DNA of 64,000 nucleotides, taken from positions 1,713,750 through 1,777,749 of the forward strand of contig NZ_JAAIVI010000017.1 of assembly GCF_011008905.1 (NCBI RefSeq), given 5' to 3'. Below, one piece after another: positions 16,602 through 26,718 of the stretch. A program made the position numbers and the translations under genes. How positions within the stretch are numbered: position 1 is the first letter of the stretch; the number at the start of each line of letters is the position of its first letter. The stretch comes from Wenzhouxiangella sp. XN201. Lineage in GTDB: Bacteria > Pseudomonadota > Gammaproteobacteria > Xanthomonadales > Wenzhouxiangellaceae. The notes beneath the pieces were generated by a model, which was not told the DNA's origin, ran no database searches, and saw nothing but the letters and a program-made list of their open reading frames with translations.

Positions 16602-17660
16602 ATGCGGCGCAGAACCTTCGTGCAGGCTGCCGGAATGAGCTTTATCGGGCTCCAGCTCGGGTTGCTCGGCGGTTGCGGCCGCGACCCCGATCCGGCGCTG
16701 GCCACCGCCCCGTCCGACGAGGGCGCGCACGCAGCCCTTCGGCAACTGGCCGGGCGACTGGAGGGCATCGAATTCGTCGGACCGGTCTGTGCCACCGAGG
16801 TTGCCGACCCGAGGCCGCTGGCCACGCTGCTGGAACAGCTGCAGTCGACCTCGGCAACGACACTCGAGGCGGCGCTTTTAACCCTGATCGAAAGCGATTT
16901 CGCCGCGGGTGAACGGATCGACATCGGTGGCTGGCAGCTCGCCCGAAGCGAGTGCCTGCTGCTGGCCGCCGCGGCAACCGAGCAAGGCCTGAGCGAGCCG
17001 AAGCGAACCGAACAGGGTGATCTGGCTTTCGAACCATTCGCCGAAATCGAGCGCTGGGGGCCGGACGAGACGATCGAGGGCGAGATTTTCAATCCCATCG
17101 GCAACGGCCGCGGCGGCTTCTGGGTGCGCATCGCCGAACCTGTGCCCGGCTCCACCCGCCTGATGCTCGACGGCGAACTGCTGGCCACGCACTTCGAATC
17201 CGGCGTGGTCACAGCCAGCCTGGAACCCGACTACATGGACGAGATCATCGGCAAGCCGGGTATGTATCCGCTGTTGATGGTCGATACCGCTCGCAACGTC
17301 GCCCAGAAGATCGGCTACCTGACCGTCCGCCCCAGGCCGCCGGCCGCAACGCTGGCCGACGGCAGCGAATCAGAGGTGTTCTGCCAGATCGAGCGCTGGG
17401 GCCCGGATCACGCCAACCAGGGCCAGGCCTTCAACGAACAGCCCGACGGCGGCGCGGCCTTCTGGGTGCGCATCGGCTGCGCGCCCGAGGGTACCCGGCT
17501 ACGGTTGGACGGAGAGCCGCTTCCGACGACGGTCGGCACCGGCCTGGTCACCGCCCGGGTGCCGCACTACGCCGAGCTCGAGCGAGGCGATCACCGGCTA
17601 ACGCTGCACGATCCAGCGTCGGGCGAGACGCTCGAGATCGGCGTGTTCCGGGTGCTCTGA
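16602..17660 (+). CDS. Tat-exported lipoprotein with two tandem copies of an unnamed Ig-like domain
   Basis: A 352-residue protein starting with a twin-arginine signal (RRRTFVQAAG) that ends in a lipobox (LLGGC). GGAGGG lies eight bases before the ATG. Residues 40-135 are helical and resemble the small subunits that accompany GMC dehydrogenases. After that come two copies of the same ~90-residue module: IERWGPDETIEGEIFN...GFWVRI near 148-178 and IERWGPDHANQGQAFN...AFWVRI near 263-293, each followed by a TRLxLDGE strand. I do not recognise the module by name. Position suggests that it anchors or electron-couples the GMC enzyme at the membrane surface. Duplication within the gene is clear from the sequence. 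Confidence 0.75.
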   Translation: MRRRTFVQAAGMSFIGLQLGLLGGCGRDPDPALATAPSDEGAHAALRQLAGRLEGIEFVGPVCATEVADPRPLATLLEQLQSTSATTLEAALLTLIESDFAAGERIDIGGWQLARSECLLLAAAATEQGLSEPKRTEQGDLAFEPFAEIERWGPDETIEGEIFNPIGNGRGGFWVRIAEPVPGSTRLMLDGELLATHFESGVVTASLEPDYMDEIIGKPGMYPLLMVDTARNVAQKIGYLTVRPRPPAATLADGSESEVFCQIERWGPDHANQGQAFNEQPDGGAAFWVRIGCAPEGTRLRLDGEPLPTTVGTGLVTARVPHYAELERGDHRLTLHDPASGETLEIGVFRVL

Positions 17661-17670
17661 TCCTTGCGGA

Positions 17671-19311
17671 TCATTCCGCTTCGGTCGGCTCGCCCGAAGC
17701 CGTGCCCTGGTGGGCCTCGATGAAGTCTTCCATGCCCGGCGCCAGTCCATCCCCATCGGGCAGTTCGCGGCGCAGGGAATGCACCTTGGCCCGTACCCGG
17801 GCAAGCAGCTGCGGCAGCAAATGGGGGGCGTTGCGCTTGAGCGCATTGGTGGCGGCATCGGCTGCGGCGCGGTTTTCCTGAATCAGGTAGTAGACGACAT
17901 TGCCGTGGAGATTGCCCACCAGCAGTCGGGTCTCCGCACCCCAGAAGTCGAATTCACCCGCGGACGAAGCGTCGGCGAGCGTCACGCCCTCCCCGATGTA
18001 GCCCAGCCCACGCAAGGACTCCATCTCCTCGGCCTGGGCGTCGGCATCGACCTCCTGCGCGCCCGGCGCATTCCAGTTGAAGTCGTAGCGCTCAACGAAA
18101 TGCGGCGAACGCTCTTCCGAGAAGGCCTCGGCAATGAGCGCATAGGCCACGGAGCCCGGAATCTCGTCGGAGATCGGCACGTCGAGCAGGTACGCCAGCG
18201 TCGGATAGATTTCCATGATGGTGATCGGTTCGGCGCGGCCCGGTTCGATGGCCGGGCCATGCGCCAGGAATATGCCGTTGGGTCGGTGGTTGCCGGTCAG
18301 CAAGTCGCTGGCCCTGGGCTGGTACCGCCCCGTACCCGAACCGAAACCATGGTCGGAGATCACGAAAATATTCGAGCGGCCGCCATAAGTCTCCAATGCC
18401 TGCTGGATTAGCTCGTCGGCATAGCGATAGGACTCCTCGAGTACGCCCCCAAGCAGTTCGACCTTTTCGGAAGCCGGTTTTTCCTCCCAATCGCTGGCAT
18501 CGTAGTACTTCCACAACGAATGGCTGACGATATCGACGATGCGCAAATAGCTGACCAGCAGATCGGCGGGTTCGTCGAACAAGTGATCGGTCATGCGGCG
18601 CAGGTACTCATCGGAACGGATACGGCTGTCCACGCGCCCCTCGACCATCTTCGCAGCGAAGTGATAGGGGCTGGATTCGTCCTCGGCCTGGGCCGCTTCA
18701 TACGGCCAGGGAAAGAATCGCTCGTAGAGGCTCGATTCTTCCCTGAAGACCGAGCGACGAACTTCCTGGGATACGGGTTCGAGCGTCTCCGGCCAGACGG
18801 CGTGATCCAGGTTCTGGAAGGCGCGGTCGGACACGATGCGCCCATCGATCGCCTCGGCCGGCCAGGAGACGAAATAGCCGATTACGGTCGACTGCATGTC
18901 GTGGGCGTCGAGCACGTTCCACAGCGCGGGCTGGCGCCGCAGGGACACATCCACCGGCTGCTTGCCCGAGCCCTTGCTGAAGGGATAGACGAAATCCAGA
19001 ATGCCGTGCTCCGTGCCGAAGTGTCCGGTCGCGAAAGTCGTCCAGACCACGGGCGAGACTTGCGGGCCGGGGTTGATCAGATGGCCGAACGCCCCTTCGT
19101 CCATCAGCCGCGCAAAACCCGGCAACTCACCGCGTTCCACCATATCCTCGATCACCTGCCACTCGGCACCGTCGACACCAATCAACACGACTTCGGGCGG
19201 GCTGTCGGGATCCGCATCGTTGGAAGCCGGTTCGGTACGCGATCCGTCCGAACAAGCGGCCAGGGCAAAAAGCGAAAAAACACCAAGCAGGCGGACGGAG
19301 AGTTGATACAT
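17671..19311 (-). CDS. AlkP-superfamily phosphohydrolase lipoprotein (second paralogue)
   Basis: About 546 residues from ATG 19311, the start that gives a clean lipoprotein signal (MYQLSVRLLGVFSLFALAAC). The first metal site is VVLIGVDGAEWQVI. The nucleophile region SPVVWTTFATG followed by EHGILDF parallels the 12856-14781 gene, with threonine in place of serine. VISDHGFGSGTG carries the second metal site. Near residue 445 it has LRGLGYIGEG, a tail motif also present in the sulfatase-like lipoprotein at 21372-22772, and then a helical TPR-like end. It converges with the Tat lipoprotein gene with a 10-base gap. The substrate is unknown; a phosphodiester on a cell-surface polymer is plausible. 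Confidence 0.83.
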   Translation of the reverse strand: MYQLSVRLLGVFSLFALAACSDGSRTEPASNDADPDSPPEVVLIGVDGAEWQVIEDMVERGELPGFARLMDEGAFGHLINPGPQVSPVVWTTFATGHFGTEHGILDFVYPFSKGSGKQPVDVSLRRQPALWNVLDAHDMQSTVIGYFVSWPAEAIDGRIVSDRAFQNLDHAVWPETLEPVSQEVRRSVFREESSLYERFFPWPYEAAQAEDESSPYHFAAKMVEGRVDSRIRSDEYLRRMTDHLFDEPADLLVSYLRIVDIVSHSLWKYYDASDWEEKPASEKVELLGGVLEESYRYADELIQQALETYGGRSNIFVISDHGFGSGTGRYQPRASDLLTGNHRPNGIFLAHGPAIEPGRAEPITIMEIYPTLAYLLDVPISDEIPGSVAYALIAEAFSEERSPHFVERYDFNWNAPGAQEVDADAQAEEMESLRGLGYIGEGVTLADASSAGEFDFWGAETRLLVGNLHGNVVYYLIQENRAAADAATNALKRNAPHLLPQLLARVRAKVHSLRRELPDGDGLAPGMEDFIEAHQGTASGEPTEAE

Positions 19312-19409
19312 TACGCTGGGTTCCGGCATGACTCTGGGAAAGGAATCATTCTAGCGTCATTTGCAAGCGCGCCCACAGCGCCTTCCGATCCAGATCGCCT
19401 TCGCAGACC

Positions 19410-20531
19410 ATGACTCAAGCTTCCGCAGACAAGCGCCAACACGTGCCGACGATGCTTCACTGGCGGGCTCGCTTTTTCGCGCGAACCGCACCGGCCTGGC
19501 GGCGTCTGGCCAGTATCGAATCCTCAGTGCTGCGTGACGACATCGAGCAGGTGGCGATCGAGAAGCCGATCTACATTGCCGGCGTGCCGCGGGCAGGTAG
19601 CACGATCGTCACCGAGATGCTGTCGCGCCATCCGGACGTCACCAGTCATCGCTACAGCGACTTTCCCAACGTCTACACGCCCTACTGGCGCAACTGGCTG
19701 GCCCAGCGCAGCCAGCGAAAGCCGGCTAAAGCTGTCGAGCGGGCCCACCGCGATCGCATCATGATCAGCAACGAAAGCCCGGAGGCGGTCGAGGAAGTGA
19801 TCTGGATGCATTTTTTCGATCACCTGCATGACCCCGCGCTTGATCAGTCCCTCACGAGAGACACCGACAATCCGGCGTTCGAGCGCTTCTACCGCGACCA
19901 CATCCGCAAGCTCTTGCTCGTGCGCAAGCGAAGCCGCTACCTGGCCAAGGGAAACTACAACGCCACGCGGCTTGGCTACATCCGGAAGGTCTTTCCGGAT
20001 GCACGCCTGGTCGTGCCGGTTCGAAACCCGATCAACCAGGTCGCCTCCCTGGTCAAGCAGGATCGCCTGTTCGAGCAGGCCAACATGGAAGATCCGCGCG
20101 TGGACCGGCAATTGAGAATGTCAGGGCATTTCGAATTCGGTCCCGGACGGTGCGCAGTCCGTATCGGCGATGGCGAAAACGCTCGGACGATTCATGAGCA
20201 CTGGCAGGCGGGCCGATCGGTCGCAGGATGGGCGCTCTACTGGAACTCGATCTACAATCACGTGCTCGATGCGCTCGAGCATGACCGAGATCTTGAGTCA
20301 GCGGTCCTGTTGCTGCGATACGAAGACCTCTGTCGGGATCCCGAAGCGACAATCCGGCAACTGCTCGACCACCTGCAACTCGATATCCCCCGGGCCGAGC
20401 CGCTGATCTCGGACTATGTCAGTCGGATCACGGCGCCGGACTACTACGAACCCGATTTTTCCGACGAAGAACTCGAGCAGCTGTACACGATCACCAGGCC
20501 CGTCGCGAGCCGGCTGGGTTATGTTGCATGA
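19410..20531 (+). CDS. Sulfotransferase (Sulfotransfer_3-like)
   Basis: A 373-residue predicted cytosolic PAPS-dependent sulfotransferase. The phosphosulfate loop GVPRAGSTIVTEML lies near residues 57-70 and the 3'-phosphate site VPVRNPINQVASLV near 200-213. It is more distant from the two sulfotransferases of the polysaccharide locus than those are from each other, and its base composition matches the chromosome. It starts a plus-strand run with a methyltransferase and a sulfatase-like lipoprotein, 22 bases and then 26 bases apart. Two reactions on the same class of small molecule or glycan (sulfation and methylation) would fit the set. The acceptor is not predictable. Confidence 0.87.
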   Translation: MTQASADKRQHVPTMLHWRARFFARTAPAWRRLASIESSVLRDDIEQVAIEKPIYIAGVPRAGSTIVTEMLSRHPDVTSHRYSDFPNVYTPYWRNWLAQRSQRKPAKAVERAHRDRIMISNESPEAVEEVIWMHFFDHLHDPALDQSLTRDTDNPAFERFYRDHIRKLLLVRKRSRYLAKGNYNATRLGYIRKVFPDARLVVPVRNPINQVASLVKQDRLFEQANMEDPRVDRQLRMSGHFEFGPGRCAVRIGDGENARTIHEHWQAGRSVAGWALYWNSIYNHVLDALEHDRDLESAVLLLRYEDLCRDPEATIRQLLDHLQLDIPRAEPLISDYVSRITAPDYYEPDFSDEELEQLYTITRPVASRLGYVA

Positions 20532-20553
20532 TGCTTTTCCACAGGAATACCTG

Positions 20554-21345
20554 ATGTCAGAACCAAGCGACCACATCGACGCCAACTGGTCCAGCTACCA
20601 GGACCTGCTCGACCAGGCGGGCCAATGGAAGCGCAAACTCGAAGCCGCCAAGGCGGAGCCTCCCGCGCCGGATCAAACCTGGTATGCCTACGACATCCTG
20701 TCCAATCTGTGGCATATCGATCACCTGAAGGGGCAGCTCCCCGAAAGCGCCCTCGACCTGTTCCGATCGGGACATGCGGCGGATATCGGCGGCGCCGACG
20801 GCGATCTCGCTTACTTTCTGGAGCAGCTGGGCCTGACCGTCGACCTGATCGACTGGCCAACGACCAACTGGAACGGCCTGCAAGGCGCCCGAACACTCGG
20901 AGAGCGCCTGGGCTCGAACAACGTTGCCATTCACGAAGTGGATCTCGACGCTCAGTTCCAGCTACCGTCCGAACGCTACGATGTGGTGTTCTTCCTGGGC
21001 ATCCTCTACCACCTCAAGAACCCCTTCTACATCCTGGAGACGCTGGCAAGGCACAGCCGCTTCTGCTTCCTGAGTACTCGCATCGCGCGGCAGACGGTCG
21101 ACGGTCAGCTGGAGCTGGAGAATGCCCCGCTGGCCTATCTGCTTGATCCCGAAGAATGCAACAATGACCCGACCAATTTCTGGATATTTTCCGCGCCGGG
21201 CCTGATCAGGCTGGCCGAACGCAGTGGCTGGACTGTGCGGGCAAGTTATCGTGCCGGTGACACGAAACAATCGGACCCCAGTTCGGACGAGCATGACGAG
21301 CGCATGTTCCTGGCCCTTGAGAGCAAGATCGCAGTTGCGGATTGA
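20554..21345 (+). CDS. SAM-dependent methyltransferase
   Basis: A 263-residue class I methyltransferase. Motif I is HAADIGGADGDLAYFLEQ, followed by an acidic loop LIDWPTTNWNG, and the post-I region VVFFLGILYHLKNPFYILE resembles the DUF1698/CmoB-like and glycan-associated methyltransferases. I chose ATG 20554, which has AGGA eight bases upstream and avoids a long overlap with the sulfotransferase gene. Its stop overlaps a possible TTG start of the next gene. No membrane segment or signal peptide is visible, so it acts in the cytosol. It probably modifies the same molecule as the sulfotransferase before it. Confidence 0.83.
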   Translation: MSEPSDHIDANWSSYQDLLDQAGQWKRKLEAAKAEPPAPDQTWYAYDILSNLWHIDHLKGQLPESALDLFRSGHAADIGGADGDLAYFLEQLGLTVDLIDWPTTNWNGLQGARTLGERLGSNNVAIHEVDLDAQFQLPSERYDVVFFLGILYHLKNPFYILETLARHSRFCFLSTRIARQTVDGQLELENAPLAYLLDPEECNNDPTNFWIFSAPGLIRLAERSGWTVRASYRAGDTKQSDPSSDEHDERMFLALESKIAVAD

Positions 21346-21371
21346 AAACACCGAGAAGGCAGTTAGCAACC

Positions 21372-22772
21372 ATGAAAACGAATGGCAGATTCAGACCAGG
21401 CCTGCTTCTGGGCATCGCATTCATCACAGTGTTCCTGGCCGCTTGCAGCGAGGATGATGCAGGCTCGCCCAATATCGTCCTGATCACGATCGATACCCTG
21501 CGCGCCGACCGTCTGGGCGCCTATGGCTACGACAAGAACCTGACCCCCAATCTCGACCGCCTGGCCGAAAGCGGTGTGGTGTTCGAGCGCGCGGTCACGC
21601 CGGTGGGCACCACCTGGCCGGCCCACGCGTCAATGCTGACCGGACTGTACCCCCGCTACCACGGGCTGCGGCGTAACGGGCTCGAACTCGATGAGGAAAT
21701 TCCGGTGGTCACCGAGCTGCTGTCGAAGTCCGGCTATTCGACGGCGTCTTTTGTCAGCTACAAGGGCATGCACTTCCGCGGCCGACTCGACCGCGGCTTC
21801 GAGGTCGTCAGCGATCGCGAATTCGTCAAGGGCGACGAGCGGGAACCGATCCGTGAAGGGCAGGAAACCACGGCGATGGCCCTGGACTGGATCGGCGATC
21901 AGTCCGGCTCATCCGATCCGGCCTTCCTGTGGCTGCACCTGTTCGAGCCCCACAGCCCGTACGACCTGACCGAGTACTCGCGCGAGTGGATGGAAGAAAC
22001 CGGCTACGACGGCTTCCTGGCCGACGGGGCGAGCGGCGAGGAACTGCGTGGCCGCAGCGACGAGATCGTTGCCTCACCCGAACACGTGGCGGCGATGAAC
22101 GCCCTCTACGACGGCGAGATCAAGCTTGCCGACGAACTGATCGGCCGCGTTCTGGATCGGCTCGAAGCCGACGGGAAACTGAAAAACAGCATCGTGATCG
22201 TGACCTCGGATCATGGCCAGGGCCTGGGCGAGCACGGCAACATGGGCCACGGCCCGACGCTGCGCGAAGACGTGCTCCACGTGCCGCTGATCATCCGCGA
22301 TTTTCGCTCTGACCAGGGCGGGCGCCGAGTAGACGATACCGTGAGCATGATCGATCTGGCGCCGACCATTGCCAGGGCCGCGCTCGAAATCGATCTGCCG
22401 GGGGTACAGGGCCGGTCGCTGATGACCTATCTCTCCAGCCAGTCCGGTGAAGACCCGGAGCGCGAAATATTTGCGGAGATCCGGCTCTGGCACGACATGG
22501 ATGAGGTGCCGGACTGGTATGACGTGAAATCGACGGCGATCTACGCCGACGGACTCAAGTTCAAGACCCGGGATGGCGAGACCACGGTGTTCGACCCGCG
22601 CGTTCGCCCCTCCGCCGAACGGCGCCTGGACTCACCCGAGGTCAATGAAGCCTTTCTGGCCTATCTCGATTCGCTGCGAGGCGAGTTCCTGGCCGGCGAG
22701 ATCAAACCCACCGAAGTCGAGTTGACCGACCACGAAATCGAAACGCTGAAATCCCTGGGCTATATCCAGTAG
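21372..22772 (+). CDS. Sulfatase-like AlkP-superfamily lipoprotein with threonine at the catalytic position
   Basis: About 466 residues from ATG 21372, giving the lipoprotein signal GLLLGIAFITVFLAAC. The sulfatase fold is clear: metal site NIVLITIDTLRADRLGAYGY, then TTWPAHASMLTGLYPRYHG, then VTSDHGQGLGEHG. Where true sulfatases have Cys or Ser in C/S-x-P-x-R to be made into formylglycine, this protein has Thr and His (T-W-P-A-H). It is therefore unlikely to be a classical sulfatase; a Thr-nucleophile phosphohydrolase or group transferase is more likely. It ends in LKSLGYI, shared with the AlkP protein at 17671-19311. It is the third AlkP-superfamily lipoprotein within 10 kb. Confidence 0.82.
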   Translation: MKTNGRFRPGLLLGIAFITVFLAACSEDDAGSPNIVLITIDTLRADRLGAYGYDKNLTPNLDRLAESGVVFERAVTPVGTTWPAHASMLTGLYPRYHGLRRNGLELDEEIPVVTELLSKSGYSTASFVSYKGMHFRGRLDRGFEVVSDREFVKGDEREPIREGQETTAMALDWIGDQSGSSDPAFLWLHLFEPHSPYDLTEYSREWMEETGYDGFLADGASGEELRGRSDEIVASPEHVAAMNALYDGEIKLADELIGRVLDRLEADGKLKNSIVIVTSDHGQGLGEHGNMGHGPTLREDVLHVPLIIRDFRSDQGGRRVDDTVSMIDLAPTIARAALEIDLPGVQGRSLMTYLSSQSGEDPEREIFAEIRLWHDMDEVPDWYDVKSTAIYADGLKFKTRDGETTVFDPRVRPSAERRLDSPEVNEAFLAYLDSLRGEFLAGEIKPTEVELTDHEIETLKSLGYIQ

Positions 22773-22862
22773 CCGAGGGTCATTCAAAGGCTTCCACCGC
22801 AAAGCCCAGGGCCGCTGGCAAATACGATGAGGTTCGCGACTCGGCGCGGCCGTAATTAACCG

Positions 22863-22887
22863 TTGGAGCGGCTATCTGCCGCTCCAA
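22863..22887. other. Perfect 10-bp stem-loop after the sulfatase-like gene
   Basis: TTGGAGCGGC and GCCGCTCCAA flank a five-base loop, about 90 bases after the stop at 22772. No T-run follows, so it may be a Rho-assisted end or an RNA stabiliser rather than an intrinsic terminator. The rest of the gap to 23004 shows nothing else. Confidence 0.5.
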
Positions 22888-23004
22888 GGCACGTCCAACC
22901 ACCCGTTTCATTCCATTGCCGTTGTGTACGCCGGCGCACAGATCACGCTTCGCGACGGCCTCACAATCGATTCCAGCCATAACGGCAACTGGAGAACAAA
23001 CGCC

Positions 23005-23316
23005 ATGAATCGCATCAATAAGTTTTCCGTATCGCTGCTCGCGATACTGCTACTAACGATCGTCGGCTGCGCAGGAAGTGAAACTCAAGAAAGCACCGGC
23101 GAATATATCGACGACACCTGGATTACGACCAAGGTGAAAACCGAGCTGGTCAAGAGTGACATCGTCAAGTCCCGCGAAGTCAACGTCGAGACCTTCAAGG
23201 GTATCGTGCAACTCAGCGGATTCGTCTCATCTCAAGCGGCTATGGATGAAGCCGTGCGCATTGCCCGCAACATCAAGGGTGTGGAATCCGTCAAGAACGA
23301 TATGAGAATCAAGTAG
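23005..23316 (+). CDS. BON-domain lipoprotein (OsmY-like)
   Basis: A 103-residue protein. ATG 23005 has GGAGAA about nine bases upstream and yields the lipoprotein signal FSVSLLAILLLTIVGC. A single BON domain follows, with WITTKVKTELVKSD, VNVETFKGIVQLSGFV and ARNIKGVESVKNDMRI in the expected order. BON domains bind lipid surfaces and are often induced by osmotic or envelope stress. OsmY has two BON domains and a normal signal peptide, so this is a shorter, lipid-anchored relative. It appears to be transcribed alone, since guaA converges on it 20 bases away. Confidence 0.88.
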   Translation: MNRINKFSVSLLAILLLTIVGCAGSETQESTGEYIDDTWITTKVKTELVKSDIVKSREVNVETFKGIVQLSGFVSSQAAMDEAVRIARNIKGVESVKNDMRIK

Positions 23317-23336
23317 GGTCGGCAGGGCTCGCCTGA

Positions 23337-24944
23337 TCACTCCCACTCGATCGTCGCCGGCGGTTTGCCCGAGATGTCATAGACCACGCGCGAGACGCCG
23401 TCGCATTCGTTGATGATGCGGCGCGAGACATGGTCGAGAAAGTCGTGGTCGAGGTAGGCCCAGCGGGCGGTCATGAAGTCGATGGTTTCGACTGCCCGCA
23501 ATGCGATGACGTATTCGTAGCGACGCGCATCACCGACCACGCCGACGGACTTGACCGGCAGGAACACGGCGAAAGCCTGGCTGACCTGGTCGTAGAGGCC
23601 TGCCTTCCTGAGTTCGGAAATGAAGATATGGTCGGCCTTCTGTAGCGGTTCGACGTATTCGGGTTTGACCTCGCCGAGGATGCGCACGCCCAGGCCCGGT
23701 CCCGGGAAGGGATGGCGCATGACCAGCGACTTGGGCAGGCCCAGTTCGACGCCGATCTTGCGCACTTCGTCCTTGAAAAGCTCCCGGAGCGGCTCGACCA
23801 GCTTGAGGTTCATGTCCTCGGGCAATCCGCCGACGTTGTGGTGCGACTTGATGACCTTGGCCTTGCCGGTCTTGGCCCCGGCCGATTCGATTACGTCGGG
23901 ATAGATCGTCCCCTGCGCCAGCCAGCCGGCTTCCTGGTGACTTCTGGCGGCGGCGTCGAAGACCTTGATGAACTCGCGGCCGATGATCTTGCGCTTTTCT
24001 TCCGGGTCGGCCACGCCGGCCAGTGCGTTCATGAATTGATCGCGCGCATCGACGCGCTCGACCCGCACACCCAGGTGCTCGGCAAAGATCGCCATGACTT
24101 CGTCGCCTTCCTGAAAACGCAACAGGCCGGTGTCGACGAAAATGCACAGCAGTTGATCGCCGATCGCCTCGTGCAGGAGTGCGGCGACCACCGATGAATC
24201 GACCCCACCGGACAGGCCCAGCAGCACAGAGTCCTTGCCGACCTGTTCGCGCACCCGCTCGATCTGGTCGTCGATGATCGCTTCCGTGGTCCAGGTGGCC
24301 TCGCAACCACAGATATCGTGCACGAAACGCTCGAGAATGCGCCGGCCCTGGCTGGTGTGGGTCACTTCCGGGTGGAACTGCAGACCGTAGAGCCGTTGGT
24401 CCTCGTTGGCCATGCCGGCAATCGGTGCCGACGGGGTCGTACAGGTGGTCACGAAACCATCCGGCAGGCCGCTGACCTTGTCGCCGTGGCTCATCCAGAC
24501 CTCGAGCAGGCCCTGGCCGTCGGCGACGCGGTCCTCGATGCCGGCGAACAATCGCCCGGGCTCGCTCAGCGCGACTTCGGCGTAGCCGAATTCCTTTTCG
24601 TCAGAAGGGCTGACCGCCCCGCCGAAGTGTGCGGCCATGGCCTGCATGCCGTAGCAGATACCGAGTACCGGCACGCCCAGATCGAACACCAGCGGCGGGA
24701 TACGCGGGCTGTCGTCGAAAGCCACCGACTCCGGCCCGCCGGAGAGAATCACGCCGCTGGCGCCGAAGTCACGAATGGCTTCATCTCCCACGTCAAAGGG
24801 CATGATCTCGGAATAGACCCCGATCTCGCGCACCCGGCGGGCGATGAGCTGGGTGTACTGGGATCCGAAGTCGAGGATCAGGATGCGGTGGCGATGAATA
24901 TCGGGACTCGGGGCTCGGGACTCGGGACTCGGGACTCGGCTCAT
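23337..24944 (-). CDS. guaA: GMP synthase (glutamine-hydrolysing)
   Basis: A cytosolic enzyme that aminates XMP to GMP, the last step of guanine nucleotide synthesis. The glutaminase domain shows [16 protein letters not shown] with the catalytic Cys, and [10 protein letters not shown] with the His and Glu. The ATP-pyrophosphatase P-loop is [18 protein letters not shown], and the C-terminal dimerisation domain ends with [10 protein letters not shown]. The homologous part starts at [17 protein letters not shown], but the ATG at 24944 adds about 15 residues encoded by five 7-base tandem repeats. No good ribosome site precedes that ATG, so the true start is unsure. guaB lies upstream on the same strand, 103 bases away. 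Confidence 0.96.
   Translation of the reverse strand: MSRVPSPESRAPSPDIHRHRILILDFGSQYTQLIARRVREIGVYSEIMPFDVGDEAIRDFGASGVILSGGPESVAFDDSPRIPPLVFDLGVPVLGICYGMQAMAAHFGGAVSPSDEKEFGYAEVALSEPGRLFAGIEDRVADGQGLLEVWMSHGDKVSGLPDGFVTTCTTPSAPIAGMANEDQRLYGLQFHPEVTHTSQGRRILERFVHDICGCEATWTTEAIIDDQIERVREQVGKDSVLLGLSGGVDSSVVAALLHEAIGDQLLCIFVDTGLLRFQEGDEVMAIFAEHLGVRVERVDARDQFMNALAGVADPEEKRKIIGREFIKVFDAAARSHQEAGWLAQGTIYPDVIESAGAKTGKAKVIKSHHNVGGLPEDMNLKLVEPLRELFKDEVRKIGVELGLPKSLVMRHPFPGPGLGVRILGEVKPEYVEPLQKADHIFISELRKAGLYDQVSQAFAVFLPVKSVGVVGDARRYEYVIALRAVETIDFMTARWAYLDHDFLDHVSRRIINECDGVSRVVYDISGKPPATIEWE
24903..24937. repeat. Tandem 7-base repeat at the guaA start
   Basis: Five head-to-tail copies of GGGACTC (the second with one change) lie in the first codons of guaA. 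A change of three units keeps frame; other changes would shift it or move translation to another start. Confidence 0.85.
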
Positions 24945-24972
24945 ATCAGTTGCTCATAGAATTCTTCTTAGT

Positions 24973-25042
24973 CGGCCCGGCTCAGTGCCGCTCGAATCGT
25001 GCGAGGTCCCGGATAACCGCGTTCGCGGTTTCCGGGACGACA
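24973..25042. repeat. Dispersed hairpin repeat between guaA and guaB
   Basis: Arms GGTCCCGGA and TCCGGGACGAC flank the core ACCGCGTTCGCGGT, itself a palindrome. The left flank GTGCCG...GTGCGA matches the copies at 8834 and 11420. Confidence 0.75.
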
Positions 25043-25047
25043 GGGGA

Positions 25048-26538
<1,491 letters not shown>

Positions 26539-26574
26539 TTACACCGTGCGCTCGGTTGCACCAAACCTTTCTGA

Positions 26575-26694
26575 AACCACGGAAGACACGGAAATCACGG
26601 AAGTTCTGGAATTTACGAACCTAACAGCGCGATGCGACAGCACCTCGATACCCGAAATTTCCAAAATTCCGTGCTTTCCGTGCTTTCCGTGGTT
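26575..26694. repeat. Inverted repeat built from CACGGAA units (element A)
   Basis: The left arm (26575-26614) starts AACCACGGAA and repeats the CACGGAA unit three times. The right arm (26655-26694) is its near-complementary mirror, ending TTCCGTGGTT. A 40-base spacer separates them. The transcript would form a stem of about 40 pairs with a few mismatches. It lies between guaB and the iscA-like gene, in a 213-base gap that holds no other feature. Confidence 0.85.
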
Positions 26695-26718
26695 CCGCAT
26701 TCAAGGCGGGAGATGTTG

